From positions 186,001-250,000 of the forward strand of contig CAKNEZ010000019.1 of assembly GCA_930367205.1 (NCBI GenBank): a DNA stretch of 64,000 nt. Reading direction: 5' to 3'. Numbering within the stretch: position 1 is the stretch's first letter; each line of letters starts with the position of its first letter. Position numbers and translations under genes: made by a program. The notes under the pieces are model-generated. The model worked only from the letters and a program-made list of their open reading frames with translations, searched no databases and had not been told where the DNA came from. The DNA is from Acanthosoma haemorrhoidale. Its lineage: Eukaryota; Arthropoda; Insecta; Hemiptera; Acanthosomatidae. Positions 9,201 through 18,848 of this stretch are shown here, in pieces.

Positions 9201-9962
9201 TCATATTTTTCTCGGCCTTTTTTGTCGGTTTATAAACAGACCATAACCTTTCTTATAGGGTTTCAAATAAAGTCCGTTACCGACTTTCTGACCTTCTATA
9301 GCTAAATTATGCCTTTTTTGCTCATCCAATTTTAGCTTGGCTTCTTTAGCCTCATTGATCGATTTCTCTAAACTTGCGGCTCCTCCAGTCAAAGAGCCCA
9401 TAGCGGAAAGTCCCGCCATCAACGGTATAAGAAATTGTAGAAAGCCTCCCTCCTTTGGCAGCGGGAGAACTCTGGGTGGACAAGGTTTCGTCTTACCACG
9501 TAGATGCATTTTAGCCTTCTTATATGCAACTTTCGAAGCTTTCAGAATAGATGATACATCATCTACCTTTGACGATTTATCTAAGTCAATGAAACTAATC
9601 TTTTTCTTTTTCTTTTTTAAACCTGATCCAATTTTTCTTTTCGCTTTCATAGCATTTGTAACTAACCAAGCCACGGCTTTTTCTCCCCATGACGAATCTG
9701 AAGCCTTAACTCTTTTCCAAGCATTACCAGCTACGATTTTGTCCGCATCCTTACGACTATCCATATCTTTATATTTGCTATAAGCTATATCGTGATCTTT
9801 ACAGGCTTTATCAAGCTAATTTATTCCGTCACCTTTAGTTAGTCGCTTTTCTAGATCCGTACCAGGACCACAATACTGATAGCCCGGAAGATGTAATTCA
9901 ATAGGCAACTTGTTTATAAAACTGTTTACTAGACCTGTTCCTTTGTGAGCTTTACGAATCAT
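9201..9962 (-). pseudogene. PLA2-domain plus virion core protein (pVI/pX-like), one nonsense codon
   Basis: The annotated-looking start at 9764 is internal. The same frame extends upstream to an ATG at 9962, interrupted by a single TAG at 9816-9818 (codon 49). The upstream part carries a parvovirus-type phospholipase A2 signature: YCGPGTDLEK (residues 30-39, calcium loop), and after the stop, KACKDHDIAYSKY (52-64) with the catalytic His-Asp pair at 57-58. The downstream part is a basic, Lys-rich protein with a KKKKKK run, then a hydrophobic segment LIPLMAGLSAMGSL typical of adintovirus core or pVI/pX-like proteins, then a helical region and KPYKKGYG. The family pattern suggests membrane-active virion components, PLA2 being used by parvoviruses for endosome escape. 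A TATATATATATA run about 30 bp upstream (9992-10003) is a good promoter candidate. Confidence 0.82.
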
Positions 9963-9989
9963 ACTGTACTAAGAAAATGAAGAGCAGAC

Positions 9990-10003
9990 TTATATATATA
10001 TAT
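9990..10003 (-). promoter_or_regulatory. TATA-like run upstream of the PLA2/core gene
   Basis: An alternating TA run about 30 bp before the ATG at 9962 on the minus strand. It is also a simple repeat, so promoter function is only a possibility. Confidence 0.35.
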
Positions 10004-10089
10004 ACTGAAGTATAATACCGTCGTTTGCATTCAGAATGAAATTTGTCTAGTAAAATGTTTTAACTTGACCGAAAGATATTACATCGGTC

Positions 10090-10621
10090 TTTTAGCCCTA
10101 CTGAATGCACTATCTAATCAAGGGTGTTCTAAGTAATCCTAGCCCACACGGCCTCGCAGAAGACTTTAATGACAGGCCAGCACTATGCGCCTTGCAACAT
10201 AGTCAAAATCCCCACCTCAGCTGGGGTCTATCTAGTCTTATACATGTGTGATTTCATTGACTAGCGCTCATTCCCTCGTTTGGTGACGTATTACCATATA
10301 AGTGTATTGTTCGTAGCTGCTTCAGTTCTCCTTGCTGCAATTGTAAGTAAGTTAGTCTTTGAATTGTTGTATCATTATTCTCTTGCATCAATAAATAGCA
10401 TTACACCCTCGGTAGACTCTCACTACTTTCCTGATTCCACCCGCCTCCTTTAGGCATTCCAAACCCTATATCCTTCTCATACATCCTTCAAATGGGGGAC
10501 TCCCCTTAGTGAAATGCACTCATTACCCCAAAATAATTTTCCCACATCCTATTTAATAAGTTTGAGAGCTAAGAAAAAAAAAAAAATAAAAAAAAAAAAA
10601 TAATAAAAATAAATAAATAAA
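10090..10621 (+). mobile_element. Probable retroposon with A-rich tail in the divergent intergenic region
   Basis: The space between the minus-strand virion genes and the plus-strand early genes holds sequence of higher GC that ends in GAGAGCTAAG plus a long A-rich run (10571-10621). A similar end (CATCATCCC...GAGAGCTAAGG plus poly-A) occurs at 41690-41788. This suggests an inserted SINE or LINE 3' end. No target duplication was found and the left end is unclear. No protein is encoded. Confidence 0.4.
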
Positions 10622-10648
10622 TAGCTAAGCAAATAATATGATTTTTAG

Positions 10649-11032
10649 ATGTCTCTCCTTAAAAAATTGAATGAAATTAATCCTGTATATGAAAACATTG
10701 GTGAATTGACTATTGGACGGACATACAAGGTAATAAAACTGAGCAAAAAAGAGACAGAATATGGCCCATCTATTGAGGCCATAATAGAAGATGATGAAGA
10801 AGGAAAAGTGCGAACCTTCCTACCAAAACGATATATATATATATGCGTTCACTGATGAGGACTTAGCAAGCTATAGAGGTATAGTATATTTAAATATATA
10901 ATAAATATAGTATTTTTTTTTTAATTAGCTAAGCGATTATTCTCGTTTTTAGGAGAGCTGAAATTTCAATACTCCGGCAAAAAGAAAAATGCATATGATA
11001 TTAAATTCGAAAAGTTGATGCATTTTATTTAG
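10649..11032 (+). CDS. Small Polinton-associated protein, two exons, one frameshift
   Basis: The first frame (10649-10835) encodes a short protein (LTIGRTYKVIKL, then EDDEEGKVRTFLPKRY). The sequence shifts frame within a TA repeat at 10833-10844 and continues to a GT at 10879. A 74-bp intron is proposed (10879-10952, GT...TTTTTAG). Splicing it keeps the shifted frame open into a basic second exon that ends at TAG 11030-11032. The stretch before the start codon and the stretch before the second exon share TAGCTAAGC about 20 nt upstream of TTTTTAG, so both look like splice acceptors with the same branch-point region. The protein resembles short proteins of insect Polintons, possibly single-stranded-DNA binding, but I am not sure of that function. 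Confidence 0.5.
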
Positions 11033-11061
11033 GAAGGCTATTTTTTTATATTTTTATTATT

Positions 11062-11340
11062 TTGGTTTTGGCTTTGTATATTTTTTTTTTAGTGTTAAGG
11101 AGTAAAATAAATAGTAAAAGCAACGCAAATAATTATTTATGTGATCAATGTGGATTATTAATAGCAAATAGAAGACACAGATGTAAATGGTTGTTTTTCT
11201 ATTGTCAAGGGTGTGGCAAAGAAATTAATAGAAAGTTTAATTTTGAACGCCATAAATTAACTTGTAAAGCTTCTGGTGGGGTTAGTATGAATAATACAAC
11301 TAACGTGATTAATACACCTCACAATGGTGATTCCCAATAA
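11062..11340 (+). CDS. Zinc-finger ORF upstream of DNA polymerase
   Basis: The frame contains two Cys/His clusters: CDQCGLLIANRRHRC and then CQGCGKEINRKFNFERHKLTC, a C2H2-like finger. The first 15 residues are hydrophobic and T-rich in codon usage and may not be translated; a TTTTTTTAG just before 11094 could be a splice acceptor. In Polintons such fingers occur near the start of the protein-primed polymerase, so this is probably the N-terminal part of that gene or a small neighbour. It stops at 11338, just before the LINE insertion. Confidence 0.5.
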   Translation: MVLALYIFFLVLRSKINSKSNANNYLCDQCGLLIANRRHRCKWLFFYCQGCGKEINRKFNFERHKLTCKASGGVSMNNTTNVINTPHNGDSQ

Positions 11341-11379
11341 AAAAAGAAAATATAGTATGTTTGACAGGCAGATGCGTGA

Positions 11380-12272
11380 CAGGCACGACCAAGGGGAGCA
11401 CCCTGAGGAAGTACTTCCCCTCCGTCCAGGACAGGCTGAGGGCAAGTTGGGTCTTCCCGGATTACTGGGTGTCACAAGTGCTCACAGGATACGGCGGATT
11501 CCGTGCCAGGCTGTACGAATACAAGAGGGCAGAAAACAGGTCCTGCCCCCATTGCGGAGAGAGCGATACTGCGGAGCACGTCGTGCTCTCTTGTCATGCA
11601 CTGGAACCGGCTAGAGCACGGCTGCTCCGTACGATAGGAGAGTACAGCCTGGGCGAGTCCGACCCGCCGTCGCTGGTGAATGACGAAGCAAGATACACCG
11701 CGTTCTGCAGATTCCCCGGGGAGTGGAAAAGGGTTCAAGGCTCTGGGGATTTTACTATATCCAGGGGGGTGGCACGGGGTGAGCAGCCGTGTCTTCAGGA
11801 AGGCTCACCCGAAGCCAACGATGTATCGCCGATTCCAGAGGAGTCACTGTAAATATGTATATATAGATATAAGGTGACTGAGAAGTATATGGTATAGATA
11901 TAAGTTTAGTTATAGGGGGATGGAGGATACACACCTCATGTAAATATAGTTTTAAGTATAGGTAGAACACGGATCCAAAATTGTAAATAGTATTAGGATA
12001 ACTAGCTATAAAAAAAAAAAAAAAAATGTATATAGCTAGTTTAGGATTTGTAAATATAGTATAAGGTTTTTTTTTTTTTTTGTTTTTGAGAATAAATGGA
12101 ACAAAACAAAATAACCGAAGGTGCGCTGACCGGTGCAACAATCCCATTGCACCGGAATACGCGCACCACAGGCTACGTAACCCCACGATCCCGCTTCACG
12201 GGCTTGTGGGGCAAGCCCGTTTGAGGCTCAGCCTCAGGTAGGGTGAAAAAAAAAAAAAAAAAAAAAAAAAAA
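11380..12272 (+). mobile_element. 5'-truncated non-LTR retrotransposon (R1/Jockey-like), with target duplication
   Basis: The inserted segment encodes the C-terminal end of a LINE ORF2: a V-L-T-G-Y-G-G-F-R-A-R-L motif followed by the zinc-knuckle CPHCGESDTAEHVVLSC, with the frame ending at 11852. A 3' UTR follows, then poly(A) to 12272. It is flanked by the 9-bp repeat GATGCGTGA at 11371-11379 and 12273-12281. The coding part is noticeably more GC-rich than the host element. It sits inside the polymerase region of the Polinton-like element, so it is younger. The clade is uncertain from so short a fragment. Confidence 0.85.
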
Positions 12273-12390
12273 GATGCGTGAGAAGGCGATTGCAAAAGAA
12301 AACGGAATAATTACAGCTTCGTTAGGAAAGTCGGTTGAAGATATTTACATTCCTAACGATGATAAAAAATTATTAGCCCACGATAAATAA

Positions 12391-13459
12391 AAAAGAAGTT
12401 TTACTAAATTCTTATGTTGACGAATGGAAAACTTTTAAAATAAATATAATGTTAGAATGCACATACATTAAGAAAAATGAAAATACTATTAGTGAAAGAA
12501 CAGATTTTAATTTTAAATCGAAAGTTAGTACGATAGATGTTTCTATAAACCTACAAAATTACATTGAAACAATTTTTGAAAAAACTTTAGAGGAACAGGA
12601 CGAGTTTGAAAAAAAAGGTTCCGGTTGGATGTATACCTCTGTAAACTATATCTGCTTACATTTAACTAAATATAAACCTTTTGGAGGATCTCAATATATT
12701 GAATTACCTAAAAAAATACGGGACAAACGTTGGGTTATAAATGTAAGAAATAATACTAATGATTTCTTCCGTTTAGCTATAATTAGTGATAATATTAGAT
12801 CAAATGACTTTAATGCATACAAAAATATTCAAACTTCATATTCCTTAGATTCTATATCGTTCCCGACACCAATTAAGGATATCAAACGATTTGAAAATTT
12901 AAATAATCTGTCTATAAATGTTTATGGCTTGGACGAGAAAAATAATGTGTATCCGATTAGAATTAGTAAAAAGGAAAATTATGATAAAATGTTTGATTTA
13001 TTATTAACACAAAATGGGGAAAATTTTCACTATTGCTTGATCACAAATCTTTCACGATTAGTAAGTTCTCAAATATCTTTGCACAAATGTGCATATAGCA
13101 TCTGTCGTAGATGTCTGTTCGTATTTCCAAAGACGTATGTAAAAAAGTATGGGAAAAATGGTAATAAGCGAAAGCGTGAACATGAATTATTTTGTCGTAA
13201 TCATAAACCAATTCGATCTGTTTTTCCGAAAGAAGATAAAATTGAATTTAAACATGTGGAATATACAAAACCTATCCCAATTGTAGTTTATGCAGACATT
13301 GAATCTCTTTTAATACCAATTTCGGGGCCTGTTCCTCATCCGTCAACATCTTGGAACAAAGCTGTTCATGAGCATCGTGCCTTTTCTGTTTCACTTCTAG
13401 CCAAGTCTGACATTTTAGATTTGAAACCGTTTGTTTATACGGGTGAAACTATATGCTAG
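12391..13459 (+). pseudogene. Protein-primed DNA polymerase B, N-terminal part with exonuclease motif I
   Basis: The open frame begins upstream of the first Met at 12449 (sense continues from about 12391, where an A-run marks a break). It encodes the N-terminal domain of a Polinton-type family B polymerase. A Cys-rich segment (HKCAYSICRRCLFVFP) precedes the exonuclease I motif VVYADIES, with Asp283 and Glu285 counted from Met 12449. The frame is lost at about 13455 and continues in the next piece. The protein would replicate the linear element using a terminal protein primer. This copy is non-functional. Confidence 0.88.
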
Positions 13460-13986
13460 CGTTTTTAGAAAAACTTGAATCTATATCTGTTGAAGCGGAT
13501 AAAATATACGCTAATCCTCTTCCGATGGAAGAAATGAGCGAAGGGGAAAATGAAATATTTTATTCTGCTAAAGACTGCATATTATGTCAATACCCCTTAG
13601 ACGAACTTCATCGCCTGCGTCATAACTGTCACTTGACAGGAAAATTTATCGGACCAGCACATAGCGCATGTAATTTAAGAGCAAGAAAGCCTGATTTTAT
13701 ACCTGTTTTTATGCACAACTTACAAGGCTATGATTCTCATTTTATAATCCCTTTCTTGGGCCACTGTGAAAATGTTTGCATAATTCCTAGTAATTCTGAA
13801 AATTATATAAGTTTCACTATAAAATTTAAAGGATGTAGAACGAAAATACGATTTGTTGACTCGTTTATATTTCTATCATCGAGTTTGGATACATTGGTGA
13901 ACAGTTTACAAAATCAACCTCAATCAATTAATGAAATATTTCCAAATATGGCTAGTATTATTAATGATGAAAACAAAATTAAATAA
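13453..13986 (+). pseudogene. DNA polymerase B, exonuclease II segment
   Basis: Continuation of the polymerase after a frameshift. It contains a treble-clef-like zinc site, C-x2-C (CILCQ) followed by HNCHLTGKFIGPAHSACN, which is commonly embedded in Polinton and plasmid-type PolB. It then has the exonuclease II motif NLQGYDSHF with Asp94 of this frame. The frame ends at 13986 in an AT-rich stretch. The next polymerase piece starts about 55 bp on. Confidence 0.85.
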
Positions 13987-14041
13987 CTTACAAGGTAAGG
14001 CGTATTTCCATACAATTATTTTAATTCGTTTGAATGTCTAA

Positions 14042-14642
14042 ATGAAACTCAACTACCTTCTAAAAAAATCATTTTTTAATGAATTGACAACAAAATCCAT
14101 TAGCAATGTAGACTATGAACATGCAAAAAGTGTGTGGGAAACTTATAAAATTAAAATATTAAAAGATTATGTAGAATTATATGTACAAACCGATGTAATT
14201 CTGTTGTGTGAAGTTTTTGAAACCTTCCGCCTTCTCTGTCTACAAATTTATCAATTGGATCCAACATGGTTTTTTTACTTTACCTCAGCTATCGTGGAAT
14301 GCAATGTTGAAATATACTCAAATAAAATTAGATGTAATAAAAGATATTGATATGGTACAGTTTTTTGAAAAAGGAATAAGGGGAGGTATTTGCCAAGTCG
14401 TTTCCCGCTATGCCAAAGCTAACAATAAATATTTAAGTGAGTACGATTCTACTAAACCCAGTAATTATTTATTATATGTAGATGTTAACAATCTTTATGG
14501 TTATGCCATGAACCTGCCCCTGCCATATGCCGAATTTGAGTGGACTGATGAAATAGTAAATGTATTAGATCTGGAAAACAATTCAGAAACAGGTTATATG
14601 CTGGATGTTGATATTGAGTACCCCGTAGAAATTCATATATGA
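14042..14642 (+). pseudogene. DNA polymerase B, exonuclease III and palm motif A
   Basis: Two overlapping frames. The first (14042 to about 14280) has the exonuclease III region DYVELYVQTDVILL. After a frameshift the second (to 14642) carries IRGGICQVVSRYA and the palm motif A, YVDVNNLYGYAMNLPLP, with the catalytic Asp at codon 14481-14483. The polymerase similarity stops abruptly at about 14640, where an LTR-like sequence begins, so motifs B and C are absent at this point. Confidence 0.87.
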
Positions 14643-14647
14643 CTACC

Positions 14648-15118
14648 TGTGTATCGTAAAACATACCCCTGGCCGACAGGATCCGCTTTCCACGAGGGAG
14701 GGGGTTACCATATTTATATCAGTAAATTTCGCCCTAAAAAGGACACTCTGTTTCCTAGTCTCCTGAGCCACACTACTTGTAACTTGACACCAGGGGCACT
14801 TGGCCCCTGGTAGGCTCACTCTTCACTCTTTTCTAGTCTCTACATACCGATAGCCGCTATCACGATAGTCGCGATACGCCTACTCAGCCTTCCGCTAATC
14901 TACTCTATGACGCACCTCTACGACGGCACTTTGCCACACAGCCTATAGCAGACCTCTGACGACTTGTACTTATTACGCTGCCGATCTCTCGCCCGAACTC
15001 TGAAAACTGGTCTTATTCTTTATGAACCTCTGAACCTCATCCTGAACACAGTGTCTTGTCGGGACACATTCCTATCAATAAATGGAGTCAGATATTAACG
15101 CCTACATGGAACATAGTC
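14648..15118 (+). mobile_element. LTR plus gag-start fragment (family L copy 1) replacing part of PolB
   Basis: A sequence starting TGTGTATCG and ending CCTATCA (14648-15077) behaves as an LTR (TG...CA) and is followed by ATGGAGTCAGAT, a possible gag start that hits a stop within about 15 codons. The last 100 bp align by eye with 28480-28590 (shared CTTATTCTTTATGAA, TTGTCGGG, CCTATCA, ATGGAGTCAGAT), and a third relative ends near 53290. It lies between two parts of the polymerase gene, with roughly 130 codons missing, so insertion was accompanied by deletion. No target duplication is visible. Confidence 0.6.
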
Positions 15119-15138
15119 CATGTTATTAACTACAACAG

Positions 15139-15207
15139 TCCGACAATTGTTGACCTCCGACAATTGTTCACCTTTTCCGACAATTGTTCACCTCCGACAA
15201 TTGTTCA
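15139..15207. repeat. Short direct repeats CCGACAATTGTT
   Basis: Four copies of CCGACAATTGTT(C/G)A occur with 3-7 bp spacers, between the gag-start fragment and the last polymerase remnant. Each copy contains the palindrome CAATTG. Origin unknown. Confidence 0.7.
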
Positions 15208-15224
15208 ACCATTTCCCGACAGTA

Positions 15225-15400
15225 ACCAATGAAGAATCATTATTTCGTCAAGTAAACAAACCAAATTTTAAAGGTAGGATCATATTTGCAGATAATGTAA
15301 CAGCAGTCCAGTTGTGTGATGAAATGGAATGCTTAATATTCCATATGTTTAATTTATCTTATGTTCAATTGTCAAATTTATTTTCAACTCTGTCATTACT
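15225..15400 (+). pseudogene. DNA polymerase B, remnant after motif B
   Basis: A short stretch (FRQVNKPNFKGRIIFADNVT) matches what I recognise as the part of Polinton PolB that follows motif B. It then loses frame. It sits after the LTR insertion and shows that the polymerase gene originally continued here. The right end of the Polinton-like block is about 15420; no integrase gene follows. Confidence 0.55.
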
Positions 15401-15524
15401 GTCTGTAGTTTATAATAAATAAAAGCCTAATTTCTGGTCTTAAATGTATTTATTATCAGTACAAATACAACAATTTTATTTATTATAGACTACAACAATT
15501 TCACTCTCAAACACAAGATTCCTC

Positions 15525-15759
15525 TTTTTCCGGGGGAGGGGAGGGTTTCAATGGCCTCAACTTCGCTTTCCTCTACAATCCTAGGACATGTTCTGGTCGA
15601 CCTCAAACTAAACGAACATATGTATCCTTCATGTAAATTAACAGTCATGAAAGGCCTTTGTGCTGAAGTATTGATTGGCCATGATATACTCGTGGAATAT
15701 TTTGACGTTTCAATCTCTTTTGGTGGATCAAAGCCCCTACTCACTATATGTGCCTCTAC
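15525..15759 (+). pseudogene. Gypsy-type retropepsin C-terminal fragment
   Basis: The frame at 15551-15784 reads LKLTVMKGL-like sequence, then A-E-V-L-I-G-H-D-I-L and SISFGGSKP, typical of the C-terminal half of a Ty3/Gypsy protease. It is cut at 15760 by the LTR of the next element. The other half is not found beyond that element, so the surroundings were rearranged. It is a third Gypsy lineage in the window. Confidence 0.6.
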
Positions 15760-15907
15760 TGTCAGAATGAAAGACATAGGTTGATTGAATATAAGTAATA
15801 ATTTATTAACTATTAAATAAGTACATTTTAACCACAAGTTATATAGGTTAGATTAATATTGTCAGCCGGCTTTGTTCATTTAATAGAGATAACCAAACCA
15901 TATGACA
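15760..15907 (-). repeat. 3' LTR of Gypsy A
   Basis: 148 bp, TGTCA...TGACA on either strand. It differs from the 5' LTR at four positions by direct comparison. Confidence 0.93.
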
Positions 15908-15932
15908 TCTCTGTTTTTTTTTTTTTTTTCTT

Positions 15933-17576
15933 TTATTGTGATACATAGTTTTCTTTTAGATATGCTGGCTGACGACTGATTCGTCCACTACGAGTTACAT
16001 ATGTGTCATTGTCATTATTGATATCTTCGCTCTGGCTTTGGTTCATTAATTGCTGATCTGCTGGATCGGCTGTATTATTAACCTTACCATTATTATTTGG
16101 ATTTACCGAAATTTGTGGTTTAATATTTTCATCAAGTCTATATTCGTTACTTTCTATTTCGAATGATAGGCTAGTATCATTTCTTAAGTGTATTATATTG
16201 CGCGTCAATAAGGAGCCTCCCTCTGTCTTAATTTGATAAGCCCTATTGTTTGTGTTTCTATCTATTATTACAGCCCGATCCCACATTCCTTGTTTGTTTC
16301 TTACTCTAACATTTTCTCCTTTTTCGTATTTTTTCAAATCTTTGGCTCGTTGATCATGCAAAATTTTTTGTTTCCTTTGTCTTTGTAACAATTCACCTTT
16401 TATATATGAATTTTCTTCACTTTTAAACTTTGGTATATCATACAGAACACCATTCACATTTTTACCTTGCATTATCACATTTGGAGAAGGTATTGTATTA
16501 GATATTGGTGTGTTGTTTAATTCTAGTATTGCTAAGTACACATCTTTTTTATCAAAATGAGCTTTTCTAATTACATTTTTCACAGTTTGTATGTGCCGCT
16601 CCACCATTCCGTTACTTTGTGGATATGTTGGACTCGACGTAACATGCTTAAATTTCCATTCTCTTGTAAACGTTTTAAATAGAAAACTCGTAAATTGTGG
16701 GCCATTATCTGATCTGAATTCTTCTGGTATACCCCAGTGTACAAAACAAGACTTTAATGCTTTTATAACTGTTACACTAGTTTCATCCTTCAATGGTAAA
16801 ACATCTACATATTTAGAAAAATAATCCACAACTAACATGTTTGGTTTTCTATCAATGTAAAAAATATCAGCTCCTACTGTTGCCCATGTTTTATCTGGTA
16901 TTAATGTCGGTATTAGACTTTCTTTCTGATTTGATCGTTGGAACGTTAAGCATGTTTTACAGTTGTTTATTTTGTTTTCTATATCTTTATTCATATTGGG
17001 CCAAAATACTATTTCTCTCGCTCTAGCTTTTGTTTTTTCAATGCCTAAATGATTATAATGTAACTTACTCAAAACTTCTTCTCGTAATTTGTTTGGTACT
17101 ATTACACAATTATTTTTAAACAGTAAGTCATCATACTCATAAATGTCGGCATGGTAAGTATGATAATATTTAACTATATTTGGTACATCTTTTATTTCTT
17201 TTGGCCAACCTTTTTTTATTGTATTTTTCAATGTCTGCAATTCTATGTCATTTTTTGTTGCTTCTATATATTTTTGTTTCTTTTGATTACTCATCTCGCT
17301 TGCTAACGTAAGTTCTAATATATACATTCTGGAATCTCCATCCTCTTTAGTTTCTTTTAAATGAGCTCTCGATAGTAAATCTGCTATTATTAAATTTTTA
17401 CCACTTGTATAAGTTACTTTAATATCATATGGTTTTAACCGCATTCGCATTTTTTGTAGTCTCATTGGTATATCAGATATCTTTCGTCTTAAAATAGGGA
17501 TCAGCGGTTTATGATCTGATTCTACTCCAAAAAGTTTACCGATTACATACTGTATGAAACGCTCACATACAAACAC
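15933..17576 (-). CDS. Gypsy A integrase with RNase H C-terminus
   Basis: A 547-residue open frame. Residues 1-70 are the end of RNase H (ESDHKPL at 19-25, ADLLSR at 65-70). The integrase zinc domain has H173, H176, C206 and C209. The catalytic core has D237, D290 (RSDNGPQF) and E326 (SNGMVERH), with the D-35-E spacing intact. A C-terminal GPF-like domain follows, then a charged low-complexity tail and YVTRSGR near the end. It inserts the reverse-transcribed copy into DNA. The frame upstream is broken at about 17580-17770, where the RNase H DAS motif lies in another frame. Confidence 0.92.
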   Translation of the reverse strand: MFVCERFIQYVIGKLFGVESDHKPLIPILRRKISDIPMRLQKMRMRLKPYDIKVTYTSGKNLIIADLLSRAHLKETKEDGDSRMYILELTLASEMSNQKKQKYIEATKNDIELQTLKNTIKKGWPKEIKDVPNIVKYYHTYHADIYEYDDLLFKNNCVIVPNKLREEVLSKLHYNHLGIEKTKARAREIVFWPNMNKDIENKINNCKTCLTFQRSNQKESLIPTLIPDKTWATVGADIFYIDRKPNMLVVDYFSKYVDVLPLKDETSVTVIKALKSCFVHWGIPEEFRSDNGPQFTSFLFKTFTREWKFKHVTSSPTYPQSNGMVERHIQTVKNVIRKAHFDKKDVYLAILELNNTPISNTIPSPNVIMQGKNVNGVLYDIPKFKSEENSYIKGELLQRQRKQKILHDQRAKDLKKYEKGENVRVRNKQGMWDRAVIIDRNTNNRAYQIKTEGGSLLTRNIIHLRNDTSLSFEIESNEYRLDENIKPQISVNPNNNGKVNNTADPADQQLMNQSQSEDINNDNDTYVTRSGRISRQPAYLKENYVSQ

Positions 17577-18307
17577 TTTGGCATATAATTCTTTCTCTAT
17601 TTGAGCCTACGATTTTTGACATTCAGTGAATGCTTGTGATGCATATGCTACTGGCAAATCATTATGTAACAGAACTGCACCAATAGTACTCCGGTACTAC
17701 TAGCGTCTACACTAATTTTGCACTCCTTATTTACATCGTATAATTGTAGAATAGGAGTTTTGCTTTAACATATTTTTATCTTTTTAAAACAATTTTCATG
17801 TTCACTTGTCCAGTCGAAAATTGTACCTTTTTTAATTAGATTACGCAATGGTTCCGTTAACTGAGCTGAGTTTTCTACAAATTTACCCACGTAGGTTATC
17901 AATCCTAATAATCGTTCTAATGCTTTAACATCTTTTGGTCTTTCCATTTCACTAATTTCTTTGACTTTGTCATCATCAATTTCTATCCCTTTGCTACTGA
18001 AGTAATGACCTAAAAATTTAATTCTTTCTTCTTTAAACTTACATTTGTTTTTATTAAATTTAATCCCATGCTCATAAGCTCTTTTCATTACTAATTCTAA
18101 AATTTCTAATAATTCTTTTTCATTTTCTGCCCATATCATTATATCATCGATATACACAGCTACGTTTTTTATACCTTCAAAAATCTATGAATAAGTTTTA
18201 TGGAACACTTCTGGTGCAATACTAACCCCGAAAGGCATTCTTAAAAATCTAAATGGACCATATGGCGTTTGAAAAGCCGTCATTAACGAACTCCTATGTG
18301 TAAGTTT
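17577..18307 (-). pseudogene. Gypsy A reverse transcriptase/RNase H, broken
   Basis: The frame at 18157-17765 has the catalytic YIDD motif at its start (YIDDIMIWAENEKEL) and the RT thumb, including LGHYFSSKGI. Between 18307 and 18157 the preceding RT sequence is in another register and has an in-frame stop near 18186. The RNase H N-terminal SVDASS motif, near 17700-17720, is out of frame with both neighbours. The element therefore needs several repairs to encode pol. Confidence 0.85.
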
Positions 18308-18777
18308 TAATGCCAAAACCCATTTGATGCGTCTAGAACTGCAAACATTTTTGCCCCCGCCATTTTACTAGATATTTCCTCAAATGTAGGTAAAGAACAA
18401 TGTTCTCTTAGTAAACAAGTGTTAAGATGCTGTGGGTCTAAACAAATACGTAATGATTTATCAGGTTTACTGGTGATAACGATTGGGTTCATAAGTTCAG
18501 TAGGTTCGTTAACTTTTGTAACAATTTTATTGTCTTTCATTCTGTATAATGTTTCTTTGAAAAGATCTAATAATTTAAAAGGTATTCTACGACATGGTTC
18601 AATTTTTCCCTCATATCCTTCTTTTAATTTGAAATCATATATTTTTGAGATTTTTCCTATACCTTCGAATAGTTCTTTATATCTGCTAAGCAATTTTGTG
18701 AGACCATTATTTGTATTCATATTTATATTTTCAACTCTGGTAATTAATTTCAGTTTTTTAATTGTATCTAATCCCAA
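18307..18777 (-). CDS. Gypsy A reverse transcriptase N-terminal part
   Basis: 156 residues with the linker to RT and the first RT blocks: PCRRIPFKL, VTKVNEPTELMNPIVIT, K-P-D-K-S-L-R-I-C-L-D-P-Q-H-L-N and F-A-V-L-D-A-S-N-G-F-W-H, the block holding the first catalytic Asp. It loses frame just after this block. It lies directly upstream of the YIDD piece. Confidence 0.85.
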   Translation of the reverse strand: MGLDTIKKLKLITRVENINMNTNNGLTKLLSRYKELFEGIGKISKIYDFKLKEGYEGKIEPCRRIPFKLLDLFKETLYRMKDNKIVTKVNEPTELMNPIVITSKPDKSLRICLDPQHLNTCLLREHCSLPTFEEISSKMAGAKMFAVLDASNGFWH

Positions 18778-18848
18778 AACAGAGCTTGAGCTATTACAGT
18801 TTACTAAATAAAATTTTATTGGTTCTATTTTACCCTTGATTACACAAT

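Noticed and set aside
11257..11738. Minus-strand frames across the LINE insertion
   Set aside because: Antisense to the zinc-knuckle ORF2 end; no independent support.
5500..15540. Terminal inverted repeats of the Polinton-like element
   Set aside because: AT-rich stretches near 5.5 and 15.45 kb look similar only in composition; no aligned inverted match was found.
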